DNA from: Massilia sp. YIM B02769
Lineage (GTDB): Bacteria; Pseudomonadota; Gammaproteobacteria; Burkholderiales; Burkholderiaceae_D
Assembly: GCF_030411995.1 (NCBI RefSeq)
Contig: NZ_JASNRC010000007.1
Span: 189,599 to 253,598, forward strand
Direction: 5' to 3'
DNA length: 64,000 nucleotides
Part shown: piece after piece, positions 44,312-53,200 of the stretch
Layout: each line of letters begins with the position of its first letter
Numbering within the stretch: position 1 is the first letter of the stretch
Translations under genes and position numbers: made by a program
The notes under the pieces: generated by a model
Told to the model about the DNA's origin: nothing
Databases searched by the model: none
The model's input: only the letters and a program-made list of their open reading frames with translations

Positions 44312-45559
44312 TCAGTCCTTATAAATTGGAGAGTTGGAACCTTGTAGCCGAGCCAAACGCGCCCGTGCCGTATGAAGTGCTGCGAGCGCATCGACCGAGC
44401 TTTCGCGGGTTTCGGCCAGCGAGCGTTCGGCTTCGATCAATTCGAGTTGCGGGAATTTCCCTTCGGCATAACCGATCCTCGCGATACGTGCCGCTTCTTC
44501 TGCCGCTGCCAGTGCGGGACCGTTGGCGGCGCGTGCAGCCGCCAGTGCGTCGGCCACCTCAGCTTCTGCCTGTGCAGTAGACTGTTCGACTTCCAGTACG
44601 ACGGCGCGGCGCACGGCGGACGCGCGATCGAATTCCGCCCGGGACCGTGCAAGCGCGGCGCTGCCCTGGTTGAACAATGGCAGGGGGACGGACAGGCCCA
44701 GCACAGCTGCCTTTTCGGAAGTTTCACCATACCGGCGCATGCCGGCGGTCAGCGTGACGTCCGGTACCCGCTCACGCCTGGCCGCATCGACGCGAGCCTC
44801 TGCAGCGGCCAGTTCCGCCTCCGCCGTCGCAATCGCCAGCTGCTGCCGCGCCGGCGGTGCCTTCTCGCTCCCTTCGATCTGCTCAAACCAGGCAGACGCT
44901 ATCGAGAACGGCATTGGCGCGCCTGTCAGCCGTGCGATCGTTTTCTGCGCCAGCTCGGCGGCACGCATTGCTTTTCCCAGGCGAACCTCGGAATTAATTC
45001 GTAGCACGTCGGCCCGTTGCTCTTCTATGGGAGATGCTTTTCCGGCCCGTACCCGCTCGCGTGCCGCGTGATGCGCGCGTTCGGCCAGCTCATGACCGGC
45101 TTTTGTGATCGCAAGGTAGCGCTCACTGGCGGCAAGCGTAACAAACGCCGCGGTGATCTGGAACGTCAATTCGGCTTCAGCGGAGCGCGCACCAACGTCG
45201 GCAGCAGCGCGCTCGGCCTGGGCCACACGTAGCCTGGCGCCCCGCTTGCCGCCCAGCTCGAGGGGCATCGACAGTGAAACCGTCTTTTCTCCCCCGCCAA
45301 AACCGGAATAGCGCCCTGAGCCCATCACATTTTCCGCTTCCACGGAAAGTGTCGGATTCGGCCGCAGGCCGGACAGGCGCACATTGGCGTCTGCAGCCCG
45401 CAGTGCTGCATCGGCGCTCTGCAGTTGCGGCGCCTGGATGCGGGCTCTGGCAACGGCTTCGGCAAGCGTCAGTGCAGTGCTTTCGGCAAAGGCAGATCCC
45501 GCAACTGCGCACATGGCCAGCAACGCTGCGGTGACACAGAGATTCATCTTGGTGCGCAT
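44312..45559 (-). CDS. czcC: CzcC-like outer-membrane efflux protein
   Basis: 415 residues: signal peptide ending GSAFAES, then the two OEP helical repeats (LTLAEAVARARIQAPQLQSA; VLGLSVPLPLFNQGSAALAR). It is the first gene of the operon, 34 nt downstream of a MerR-type -10, and ends 3 bp before the lipoprotein adaptor. It serves as the outer-membrane exit channel for the pump. Confidence 0.88.
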   Translation of the reverse strand: MRTKMNLCVTAALLAMCAVAGSAFAESTALTLAEAVARARIQAPQLQSADAALRAADANVRLSGLRPNPTLSVEAENVMGSGRYSGFGGGEKTVSLSMPLELGGKRGARLRVAQAERAAADVGARSAEAELTFQITAAFVTLAASERYLAITKAGHELAERAHHAARERVRAGKASPIEEQRADVLRINSEVRLGKAMRAAELAQKTIARLTGAPMPFSIASAWFEQIEGSEKAPPARQQLAIATAEAELAAAEARVDAARRERVPDVTLTAGMRRYGETSEKAAVLGLSVPLPLFNQGSAALARSRAEFDRASAVRRAVVLEVEQSTAQAEAEVADALAAARAANGPALAAAEEAARIARIGYAEGKFPQLELIEAERSLAETRESSVDALAALHTARARLARLQGSNSPIYKD

Positions 45560-45592
45560 AGGTGAATTCGCTTGACGGATTAATAAATGAAC

Positions 45593-45623
45593 TTTATAAA
45601 CCTTGAAGTCACTTTAAGGTCAA
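45593..45623 (-). promoter_or_regulatory. PbrR/CadR-type (MerR family) promoter of the czcCBA-lspA operon
   Basis: Minus strand: TTGACC, 19-bp spacer, TATAAA, with the dyad ACCTTaAAGTgACTTcAAGGT across the spacer. It lies in the 68-bp gap between this operon and the divergent regulator gene, so the regulator probably controls both directions. Confidence 0.85.
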
Positions 45624-45627
45624 GCAT

Positions 45628-46032
45628 ATGTCACGCACTTTTACGATAGGTCAGCTGTCCGCCGCGGCGCAGACCCCTGCGCCGACGATTCGCTATTACG
45701 AAAAAATCGGGTTGCTCGATTCTCCATCGCGGACCGGCAGTAACTATCGGCTGTACGGCAGCGAGGATGTGGCCCGCCTGAGCTTCGTTCGCCGTGCCCG
45801 GGAAATCGGCTTCACGATCGATCAGGTACGCAGTCTGTTGGCCTTTTCCGATAGCCGCGATGGCGACTGCTGTGCAGTGACTGCGCTGACCGAGCAGCAT
45901 CTTGCAGAAGTCGAGCAGAAGATCAGAGACCTCAACTCACTGAAAGAACACCTGTCCCGTCTGCTCATTTCATGCCAGGGCGGCCGAGTTTCCGATTGCG
46001 GCATCATCGGCGCCCTGTCACCTCAGCAATAG
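45628..46032 (+). CDS. pbrR: MerR-family metal regulator (PbrR/CadR/ZntR-like)
   Basis: 134 residues. The N-terminal winged helix (TIGQLSAAAQTPAPTIRYYE) is followed by the coiled-coil dimer helix and a C-terminal metal loop. Cysteines at 81/82 (GDCCAVTAL), 116 (ISCQGG) and 124 (SDCGII) match the Cys79/114/123 pattern of the Pb/Cd/Zn-sensing branch; CueR-type regulators lack the first of these. It binds and twists over-spaced promoters. Three matching promoters (36029, 45593, 46074) make a local regulon. Whether it prefers Pb, Cd or Zn cannot be told. Confidence 0.88.
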   Translation: MSRTFTIGQLSAAAQTPAPTIRYYEKIGLLDSPSRTGSNYRLYGSEDVARLSFVRRAREIGFTIDQVRSLLAFSDSRDGDCCAVTALTEQHLAEVEQKIRDLNSLKEHLSRLLISCQGGRVSDCGIIGALSPQQ

Positions 46033-46073
46033 ATTATTCCTCCGGCTGGACGGTTCTGACGTGGCGAACACGC

Positions 46074-46104
46074 TTGACCTTGAAGCGGGTTGAAGCTTTA
46101 TCCT
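46074..46104 (+). promoter_or_regulatory. PbrR/CadR-type promoter of the HMA-CDF gene
   Basis: -35 TTGACC, 19-bp spacer, -10 TATCCT. The left half-site CCTTGAAG is conserved; the right half (TTGAAGCT) is less so. It begins 42 bp after the regulator's stop and ends 31 nt before the start codon. Confidence 0.7.
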
Positions 46105-46134
46105 TCGAACAATTCCGATCCTAGGCTCATCGTC

Positions 46135-47202
46135 ATGACACAAGACCAAACCGCTACGGCAGCCCGCCTCGAAACCGAACTATTTGTCTCGAAGATGGAC
46201 TGCCCGTCCGAAGAGAATTTGATTCGGATGGCCTTAGGCAAAGTTTCGGGCATCGACAACATTGCCTTCGACCTCAACACCCGCACGGTGACTGTGCTCC
46301 ACGACGGCAAAGCGGACGCCCTCGTGCAGGTGCTGCAGCCCTTGCGGCTGGGTGTCGAATTGCGCGGATCCCGTCCAGCCAGGCCGAAAGTCGACAGCAA
46401 ACGTACGCTGAGTACGCTCGGGATTCCCAAGATGGACTGCCCTTCCGAGGAAAACATGATCCGCATGGCACTGGCGGATGTCGGCGGCATTCATTCCTTG
46501 AACTTTGACCTTTCCCAGCGGCAGCTCCATGTTGCGCATATGGGGGAAGTCGATCCGATCTTGCAGAAACTTGGCCCGCTGAAGCTTGGTGCCCATCTGA
46601 TCGGGTCGCAACTGGATTCGTCCCATGAAGAAGCCAGTCAAGACAAGGCCGGCGACGCATCGGAGGCGAAGACGCTCTGGTTGCTGCTAGCTATCAACGG
46701 CATCATGTTCGTGGTCGAGCTGATCTGGGGGCTGGTCGCAGAATCGACCGGTTTGGTCGCTGATTCATTGGACATGTTTGCGGACGCCGCTGTGTACGGC
46801 CTGGCCCTGTACGCAGTGGGCAGGGCTGCGGCGATGAAGACGCACGCAGCACACCTGGCCGGCTGGCTGCAGCTCGTGCTCGCGCTGGGCGCCCTCAGTG
46901 AAGTGGTACGCCGGGCCTTCTTCGGAAGCGAACCGGAATCGGGCCTGATGATGGGCGTTGGCGCGGTAGCCCTGGTTGCGAATGTGGCTTGCCTGGTGTT
47001 GATCGCAAAGAAACGCGACCGCGGGGCGCACATGAAGGCAAGTTATATTTTCTCGGCGAATGACGTTATTGCAAACATCGGCGTGATTGCTGCCGGCGCA
47101 CTCGTCACCTGGACCGGATCGCCTTATCCCGATTTGATTGTCGGCACGGTGATTGGCGTGATCGTACTTTCGGGCGCACGTCGCATCCTGAAGCTGAAGT
47201 AA
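46135..47202 (+). CDS. CDF-like cation transporter with two N-terminal HMA-like domains
   Basis: 355 residues. Two tandem ferredoxin-like domains each begin with MDCPSEEN (21-28 and about 100-107), an HMA-like loop with Cys-Pro-Ser-Glu-Glu in place of CxxC. 'MDCPTEE' loops are known at the N terminus of some Zn/Cd/Pb P-type ATPases, so Cys plus Glu ligands for a divalent cation are likely. The C-terminal half is a six-TM CDF-type transporter (SLDMFADAAVYGLALYAVG) homologous to the 38648 protein and without a CDF cytoplasmic tail. The metal-binding module has thus moved to the N terminus. A TTG start further upstream lies in the promoter and is rejected. Confidence 0.75.
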   Translation: MTQDQTATAARLETELFVSKMDCPSEENLIRMALGKVSGIDNIAFDLNTRTVTVLHDGKADALVQVLQPLRLGVELRGSRPARPKVDSKRTLSTLGIPKMDCPSEENMIRMALADVGGIHSLNFDLSQRQLHVAHMGEVDPILQKLGPLKLGAHLIGSQLDSSHEEASQDKAGDASEAKTLWLLLAINGIMFVVELIWGLVAESTGLVADSLDMFADAAVYGLALYAVGRAAAMKTHAAHLAGWLQLVLALGALSEVVRRAFFGSEPESGLMMGVGAVALVANVACLVLIAKKRDRGAHMKASYIFSANDVIANIGVIAAGALVTWTGSPYPDLIVGTVIGVIVLSGARRILKLK

Positions 47203-47234
47203 GGATATGAGCGCATAAGACAAACGATCCCACG

Positions 47235-47243
47235 TGCTATACT
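47235..47243 (+). promoter_or_regulatory. Extended -10 element before czcI-like gene
   Basis: TGCTATACT, identical to the element at 1327, followed by TTTCTTC and the ATG. There is no ribosome site, implying a leaderless mRNA. Confidence 0.55.
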
Positions 47244-47250
47244 TTTCTTC

Positions 47251-47619
47251 ATGACCGCCCGACGCTTCATCTACCTAGTCCTGACGATCCTCGCTCTTCA
47301 GCTCAGTTGGAGTGTGGTTGCTGCTTATTGTCAGCACGAGTCGGGCCGTGCCGCCCAGCATTTCGGTCATCATTCGTCGGAGGCCGACTCGCACAAGCTC
47401 GCCTCCGCTGAGAAGGACAAGCCGACGGGTTCCAACAAGAAAGTCGCAATGCACTCGCACTGCGCTTCCTGTGCTCACGCGACGCTTTCGTTTGAAGGAC
47501 TTCCTGTTGCGCAAGTGATTATTGAGCCGGTCCGTCTGGCGCCGCCGGCGCTCCAGCTTCAATACTCCTCCTTATACTCCGCTCGTCCCGAGCGGCCTCA
47601 ATGGATCTCCGCCGTCTGA
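47251..47619 (+). CDS. czcI: CzcI-like small periplasmic protein
   Basis: 122 residues. The signal peptide (LVLTILALQLSWSVVAA) is followed by YCQHESGRAAQHFGHHSSE, a Lys-rich middle, and HSHCASCAHAT, then a Pro/Leu-rich tail ending RPERPQWISAV. The YCQHE..AAQHFGHH and CxxCxH parts match CzcI, the small protein that precedes czcCBA in Cupriavidus and is thought to modulate its regulation. It shares its promoter type and general layout with the CopL-like proteins of this window. Confidence 0.8.
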   Translation: MTARRFIYLVLTILALQLSWSVVAAYCQHESGRAAQHFGHHSSEADSHKLASAEKDKPTGSNKKVAMHSHCASCAHATLSFEGLPVAQVIIEPVRLAPPALQLQYSSLYSARPERPQWISAV

Positions 47620-47633
47620 TTCGGCGGCAGATC
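47604..47633 (+). terminator. Hairpin at the czcI stop codon
   Basis: GATCT-CCGCCG and CGGCGG-C-AGATC pair over 11 bp with one bulge; the TGA stop of czcI is in the loop. There is no T-run, so it is probably an intercistronic structure that lowers read-through into czcCBA rather than a full terminator. Confidence 0.5.
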
Positions 47634-47731
47634 GTATACATCCACTCATCATTGTGCGGGCGGGCCTGAGAAGGCCATCCCGATACGTCTCGCTGCTGAA
47701 TAGCCTTCGTTTTCAATAACCGGAGTTATTC

Positions 47732-49033
47732 ATGCATCCCAAGTATTTCGTCCTCGGGGCGTCCGTGCTATTTGCACAGGCGTTGCCGAGTGCTGCGCAG
47801 GTGACAGCGCAGCCGTTGTCTCCTGTGGCAACACAGCAGCAAGCACCCGTCGCAGGCCCGCCGCTGACGCTCGATGAAGCCATCGCAAAGGCACTGGCGG
47901 CCAACCCAAGCCTGCGCGCGGCCGCGCTCGATGTTGCGATCGCCGACGGCATGCGCCGCCAGGCGGGCCTGTTCCCGAATCCCGAAGTGTCCTTTGTCCG
48001 TGAAGGAACGCAACGCGGTACCCGCACCCAGACCGTGCAGCTCAGCCAAGTGCTCGAACTCGGAGGAAAGCGCTCGGCGCGTATCAACCTGGCCGAACGC
48101 GAACGCAGTCTTGCGGCAGGCAACCTCAGCGTGGCCCGTACCGATCTGCGCGCCGACGTCACAACGGCCTATTTCGATGCCCTGGGTGCACAGGAGCGCG
48201 TGCGCATCGCCCAGACCTCGCTCGACGTCGCAGCGAAAGCAACAGTGGCGGCCGAAAAGCGCGTCACGGCCGGACGGGTTTCGCCTGTCGAGCAGGATCG
48301 CGCCGGCGTGGCACAGGCATCGGCGCGGCTCGAGCTGGCCCAGGCGCAGAGCGACCTGGCGATTGCCATGCACACCTTGTCCGCCTATTGGGGCGAAACT
48401 GGTCAGGCAAACCTTACCCTGATCGTCCCCGAGCTCGACCTGGCACCAACGCCTGCGCTGGCCGAACTGGAACAGCGGCTGGCCACCTCGCCGCAGCTAC
48501 GGCGCGCGAACTTGCAGGTCCAGCGCGAGGAAGCTCAGGTCGGCGTCGATCGTGCCCAGCGTATGCCCGACCTCACGCTTATCGTCGGCAACAAAAAGGA
48601 CGACGAGATCGGGCGTTCGCAGACCGTGGTCGGCCTGTCGGTCCCGCTGCCCTTGTTCAACCGCAACCAGGGCAGCCTGCAGGCCTCGCTCGGTCGCGCC
48701 GAGAAGGCACGCGCCGAACTGGAGGCCGAGCGCCTGCGCCTGCACCAGGGGCTGACCAACGCGTACCAGCGCGCCCAGTTGTCGCGCGAGCAGGTGCGCA
48801 GCATGCGCGAGAACATCCTGCCGGCAGCGCAGCGCGTGTTCGACTCTGCGGTCATCGGCTTTGAAGCCGGCAAGTTCGGGTTTCTCGACGTGCTCGACGC
48901 CCAGCGCACGCTGCTGCAGATCCGCACCCAATACATCCAGGCACTGTACGACCGCTACCGCGCCGTCGCCGACCTTGGCCGCTATGCCGCACCAGACGCA
49001 GGCGCCGACCTCAACAACAGGATTGCCCCATGA
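47732..49033 (+). CDS. czcC: CzcC outer-membrane efflux protein
   Basis: 433 residues: signal peptide ending LPSAAQ, then OEP repeats with LTLDEAIAKALAANPSLRAA, VQLSQVLELGGKRSARI and VGLSVPLPLFNRNQGSLQAS. The stop overlaps the czcB start (ATGA). It is the channel of the second czc pump and a paralogue of the 44312 protein. Confidence 0.9.
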   Translation: MHPKYFVLGASVLFAQALPSAAQVTAQPLSPVATQQQAPVAGPPLTLDEAIAKALAANPSLRAAALDVAIADGMRRQAGLFPNPEVSFVREGTQRGTRTQTVQLSQVLELGGKRSARINLAERERSLAAGNLSVARTDLRADVTTAYFDALGAQERVRIAQTSLDVAAKATVAAEKRVTAGRVSPVEQDRAGVAQASARLELAQAQSDLAIAMHTLSAYWGETGQANLTLIVPELDLAPTPALAELEQRLATSPQLRRANLQVQREEAQVGVDRAQRMPDLTLIVGNKKDDEIGRSQTVVGLSVPLPLFNRNQGSLQASLGRAEKARAELEAERLRLHQGLTNAYQRAQLSREQVRSMRENILPAAQRVFDSAVIGFEAGKFGFLDVLDAQRTLLQIRTQYIQALYDRYRAVADLGRYAAPDAGADLNNRIAP

Positions 49034-50241
49034 AGTCGACTATGAACAAGAAATCCCTCTTTTCCATCGCCGCCGTGATTGGCCTGGGTCTCGTGCTCGC
49101 GCTCGCCATTCTTTTCTGGAAAAAGGACGCGCCAGCGGCGCAGGGTGAAAGCGAACACGCAGAGGAAACCGCCGAAAAGTCGGGAGGCAAGGAAGAGCAT
49201 GCCGACGAGCCTCCCGGCCTGATCGAGATGACGCCGCAGCAAGTTCAAGGCGCGGGCATTGCCGTGGCGCAGGCCGCTCCGGCGCGCATCGATACCGCCG
49301 TCACGCTGCCGGGCGAAGTGCGCTTCAACGAAGACCGCACCGCGCATATCGTTCCCCGGGTGGCGGGCGTGGTCGAATCGGTCTCCGCCTCGCTCGGCCA
49401 GGAGGTGAAGAAGGGCCAGCCACTGGCCATCATCGCAAGCCCCGACCTGGCAGAACTGCGCAGTACCGCCCTCGCCGCGGACAAGCGCCTCGGACTGGCG
49501 CGCACCACCTACGAACGCGAGAAGAAGCTGTGGGAAGACAGGATCTCGGCGCAGCAGGACTACCTGCAAGCCGAGCAGGCCTACCGTGAAGCGCAGATCG
49601 AGGCGCAGTCGGCCAGGTCGAAATTGACGGCCATCGGTGCCGAAATCAACGGGGGCGCCGTGAACCGCTATGTCCTGCGCTCGCCCTTCAACGGCGTCGT
49701 GGTCGAAAAACACCTGTCGCAGGGCGAAGCGGTGAAGGAAGACGCGAATGCCTTCCTGGTGTCCGACCTGTCGACCGTCTGGGTGGAAATTGTGGTGACG
49801 GCAAAGGACCTGGAATCGGTCCGCGTCGGCCAGCCGGTCACAATCAAATCCGCTGCCGGCAGCGCATCGGTCACCGGCAAGGTCAGCTATGTGGGTAGCC
49901 TGCTGGGCGAACAGACCAGGACCGCGAGCGCACGTGTCGTCATCGATAACCCGGGTCTTGCCTGGCGCCCAGGACTGTTCGTGAACGTCGCCCTTGTGCG
50001 CGGCACGAAGGAGGCCGCCGTTGCGGTCGCGGCCGATGCCGTCCAGACCATTGAAGGCAAAACCGTCGTCTTCACGAAAGTGCAGAAGGGCTTCCAGGCC
50101 CAGCCAGTCACGCTGGGCGCGAGCGACGGCAAGAACGTCGAGATCGTCGCCGGGCTGAGCGCAGGAGCGCAATACGTTGCAACGGGCAGCTTCGTTGTGA
50201 AAGCCGAGCAAGGCAAAAGCAGTGCCGAGCACGAACACTGA
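49030..50241 (+). CDS. czcB: CzcB membrane-fusion protein
   Basis: 403 residues. A TM anchor (about 11-30, no lipobox) is followed by a His/Glu-rich stretch (ESEHAEETAEKSGGKEEHAD) typical of CzcB. Lipoyl (VVESVSASLGQEVKKGQPLA), alpha-hairpin and barrel domains follow, with VLRSPFNGVVVEK. A short His tail (SAEHEH) ends the protein. It lies between czcC and czcA, with overlap upstream and 14 bp downstream. Confidence 0.9.
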   Translation: MKSTMNKKSLFSIAAVIGLGLVLALAILFWKKDAPAAQGESEHAEETAEKSGGKEEHADEPPGLIEMTPQQVQGAGIAVAQAAPARIDTAVTLPGEVRFNEDRTAHIVPRVAGVVESVSASLGQEVKKGQPLAIIASPDLAELRSTALAADKRLGLARTTYEREKKLWEDRISAQQDYLQAEQAYREAQIEAQSARSKLTAIGAEINGGAVNRYVLRSPFNGVVVEKHLSQGEAVKEDANAFLVSDLSTVWVEIVVTAKDLESVRVGQPVTIKSAAGSASVTGKVSYVGSLLGEQTRTASARVVIDNPGLAWRPGLFVNVALVRGTKEAAVAVAADAVQTIEGKTVVFTKVQKGFQAQPVTLGASDGKNVEIVAGLSAGAQYVATGSFVVKAEQGKSSAEHEH

Positions 50242-50255
50242 TCGAGGAACCTGCC

Positions 50256-53200
50256 ATGTTTGAACGAATTATCCGCTTCGCCATCGAGCATCGATGGCTT
50301 GTCATGCTGGGCGTCGTCGCGATGGCCGCCATCGGCATCTACAACTACCAGAAACTGCCTATCGACGCGGTGCCCGACATCACCAACGTCCAGGTCCAGA
50401 TCAACACGTCGGCCGCCGGCTATTCGCCGCTGGAAGCCGAGCAGCGCGTGACATTCCCGATCGAAACGGTCATGGCGGGCCTCCCCGGCCTGGAAGAAAC
50501 CCGGTCGCTGTCCCGCTATGGCCTGTCGCAGGTGACCGTCATCTTCAAGGATGGCACCGACATCCACTTTGCACGCCAGCTGGTCAACCAGCGGATCCAG
50601 GAAGCACGGGAAAACCTGCCGAGCGGTGTGGTGCCGATGATGGGCCCGATCTCTACCGGCTTGGGCGAGATCTACCTCTGGACGGTCGAAAGCGAGCCGG
50701 GCGCGAAAAAGCCCGATGGCACACCGTACACCCCGACCGACTTGCGCGAAGTCCAGGACTGGATCATCAAGCCGCAGTTGCGCCAGGTACCCGGCGTCAC
50801 CGAAATCAATTCGATCGGCGGCTTCGAGAAGGAATACCTGATCGCACCCGATCCGGCCAAGCTCAGCTCCTACGGCCTGTCGCTGTCCGACGTCGTCGGC
50901 GCGATCGACCGCAACAATAACAACGTCGGCGCCGGCTATATCGAGCGCCGTGGCGAGCAGTTCCTGATCCGCGCACCGGGCCAGGTGCGTACCCTCGACG
51001 ATATCCGCAACACGGTCCTCAGCAACGTCAAGGGTGTTGCAATCCGCGTGCGCGACGTGGCGACCGTCGACATCGGGCGCGAACTGCGTACCGGCGCCGC
51101 GACCGAAAACGGCAAAGAGGTCGTGCTCGGCACGGTATTCATGCTGATCGGCGAGAACAGCCGCGCCGTGTCGCAGGCCGTTGCCGCCAAGATGGTCGAG
51201 GTGAATCGTTCGCTGCCCAAAGGCGTCAAGGCGGTGCCGGTGTACGACCGGACGGTACTGGTCGACAAGGCCATCAATACCGTCAAGAAGAACCTGCTCG
51301 AGGGTGCGGTACTGGTGATCGTCATCCTGTTCCTCTTCCTCGGCAACATCCGCGCGGCGATCATCACGGCGATGGTCATCCCCCTGGCGATGCTGTTCAC
51401 CTTCACGGGCATGGTGTCGTACAAGGTCAGCGCGAACCTGATGAGCCTGGGCGCCCTCGACTTCGGCATCATCATCGATGGCGCGGTGGTGATCGTCGAG
51501 AACTGCGTGCGGCGCCTCGCACATGCGCAGGAGCACCACAAGCGTGACCTGACCCTCGCCGAGCGCTTCCATGAAGTGTTCGCCGCTGCCCGGGAAGCAC
51601 GGCGACCGCTGCTCTTCGGCCAGCTCATCATCATGGTTGTGTACCTGCCGATCTTCGCGCTGTCGGGTGTCGAAGGAAAAATGTTCCACCCGATGGCCTT
51701 CGCCGTGGTTGCGGCCCTGGTCGGCGCCATGATCCTGTCGATCACCTTCATCCCCGCCGCGGTGGCCCTGTTTATCGGCAAGCGCGTCACCGAGAAGGAA
51801 AACAGGCTCATGGGCATGGCCAAGCAAGCTTATGCGCCGATGCTCGAAAAAGTCATGCGCAACGCGGCACTGGTTATCACGAGCGCGGTCGTCCTCGTCG
51901 TCCTGTCGGGGTTACTGGTCACGCGGCTGGGCAGCGAGTTCATCCCGAGCCTGAACGAAGGCGACCTGGCGTTGCAGTCGTTGCGCATTCCTGGCACCAG
52001 CCTGAGTCAGTCCGTGGAAATGCAGAAAAAGGTGGAAGCCGGCCTGAAAGCGAAGTTCCCGGAGATCGACAGAGTGTTTGCCCGCACCGGCACTGCCGAG
52101 ATCGCATCGGACCCGATGCCGCCGAACATCTCGGACGGCTACATCATGCTCAAGCCTGAAGCGCAATGGCCAGCACCGAAGAAGAGCCGCGACGAACTGA
52201 TCGCGGCGATCCAGGAAGAGGCCGAGAAATACGCGGGTAATTCCTACGAGTTCTCGCAACCGATCCAGTTGCGGTTCAATGAACTGATCTCCGGCGTGCG
52301 CAGTGACGTTGCCGTCAAGGTCTTTGGCGACGACATGGACGTGCTTGCATCGACGGGCAAGGAAATAGCCGAGGTACTGCAGCGCATCCCTGGCGCGGCC
52401 GAAGTAAAGGTCGAGCAAACGGGCGGCCTGCCTATGTTGACCGTTAACATCGACCGCGAGAAGACTGCGCGCTATGGTCTGAACATCGGCGACGTTCAGG
52501 AAGCCCTCGCCATCGCAACCGGCGGTCGCGAAGCCGGCACCATGTTCGAGGGCGACCGCCGCTTCGACATCGTCGTTCGTTTGCCCGAAACGCTACGGAC
52601 CGATCTCGACGCGCTCAGGCAGCTGCCGATCTCCCTGCCCGCCAAGGACGGCGGCGCGACGACCTATATCCCCCTGGGCGAGGTTGCTTCGCTCGAATTC
52701 GCGCCTGGCCCGAACCAGATCAGCCGGGAGAACGGCAAGCGACGCGTTGTCGTGAGCGCAAACGTGCGCGGACGCGATATCGGCTCGTTCGTACCTGAGG
52801 CAGCCGCGGCAATCGCCAGGGATGTCAAGGTGCCGGCGGGCTACTGGACGAGCTGGGGCGGTACTTACCAGCAACTGCAGTCGGCCACGACCCGGCTCCA
52901 GCTGGTGGTACCGCTCGCCCTGTTCATCGTGTTCACGCTGCTGTTCATGATGTTCAACAACGTGAAGGACGGGCTGCTGGTCTTTACGGGTATCCCCTTC
53001 GCCCTGACGGGCGGCGTCATTGCCCTCGCCCTGCGTGGTATTCCAATGTCCATCTCGGCGGCGGTCGGCTTCATCGCCCTGTCGGGTGTCGCGGTGCTGA
53101 ATGGCCTGGTGATGATTTCCTATATCCGCACCTTGCGCGAAGAAGGCATCGGACTGGACCGGGCCATCACGCACGGAGCCTTGACGCGGCTGCGGCCAGT

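Noticed and set aside
46090-46134. Upstream TTG start for the HMA-CDF protein
   Set aside because: It falls inside the MerR-type promoter spacer; the ATG at 46135 is downstream of the -10.
49887-51827. Leftward reading frame of about 646 codons over czcB/czcA
   Set aside because: Composition is Asp/His/Arg-rich nonsense typical of the complement of RND genes; czcA on the other strand is unambiguous.
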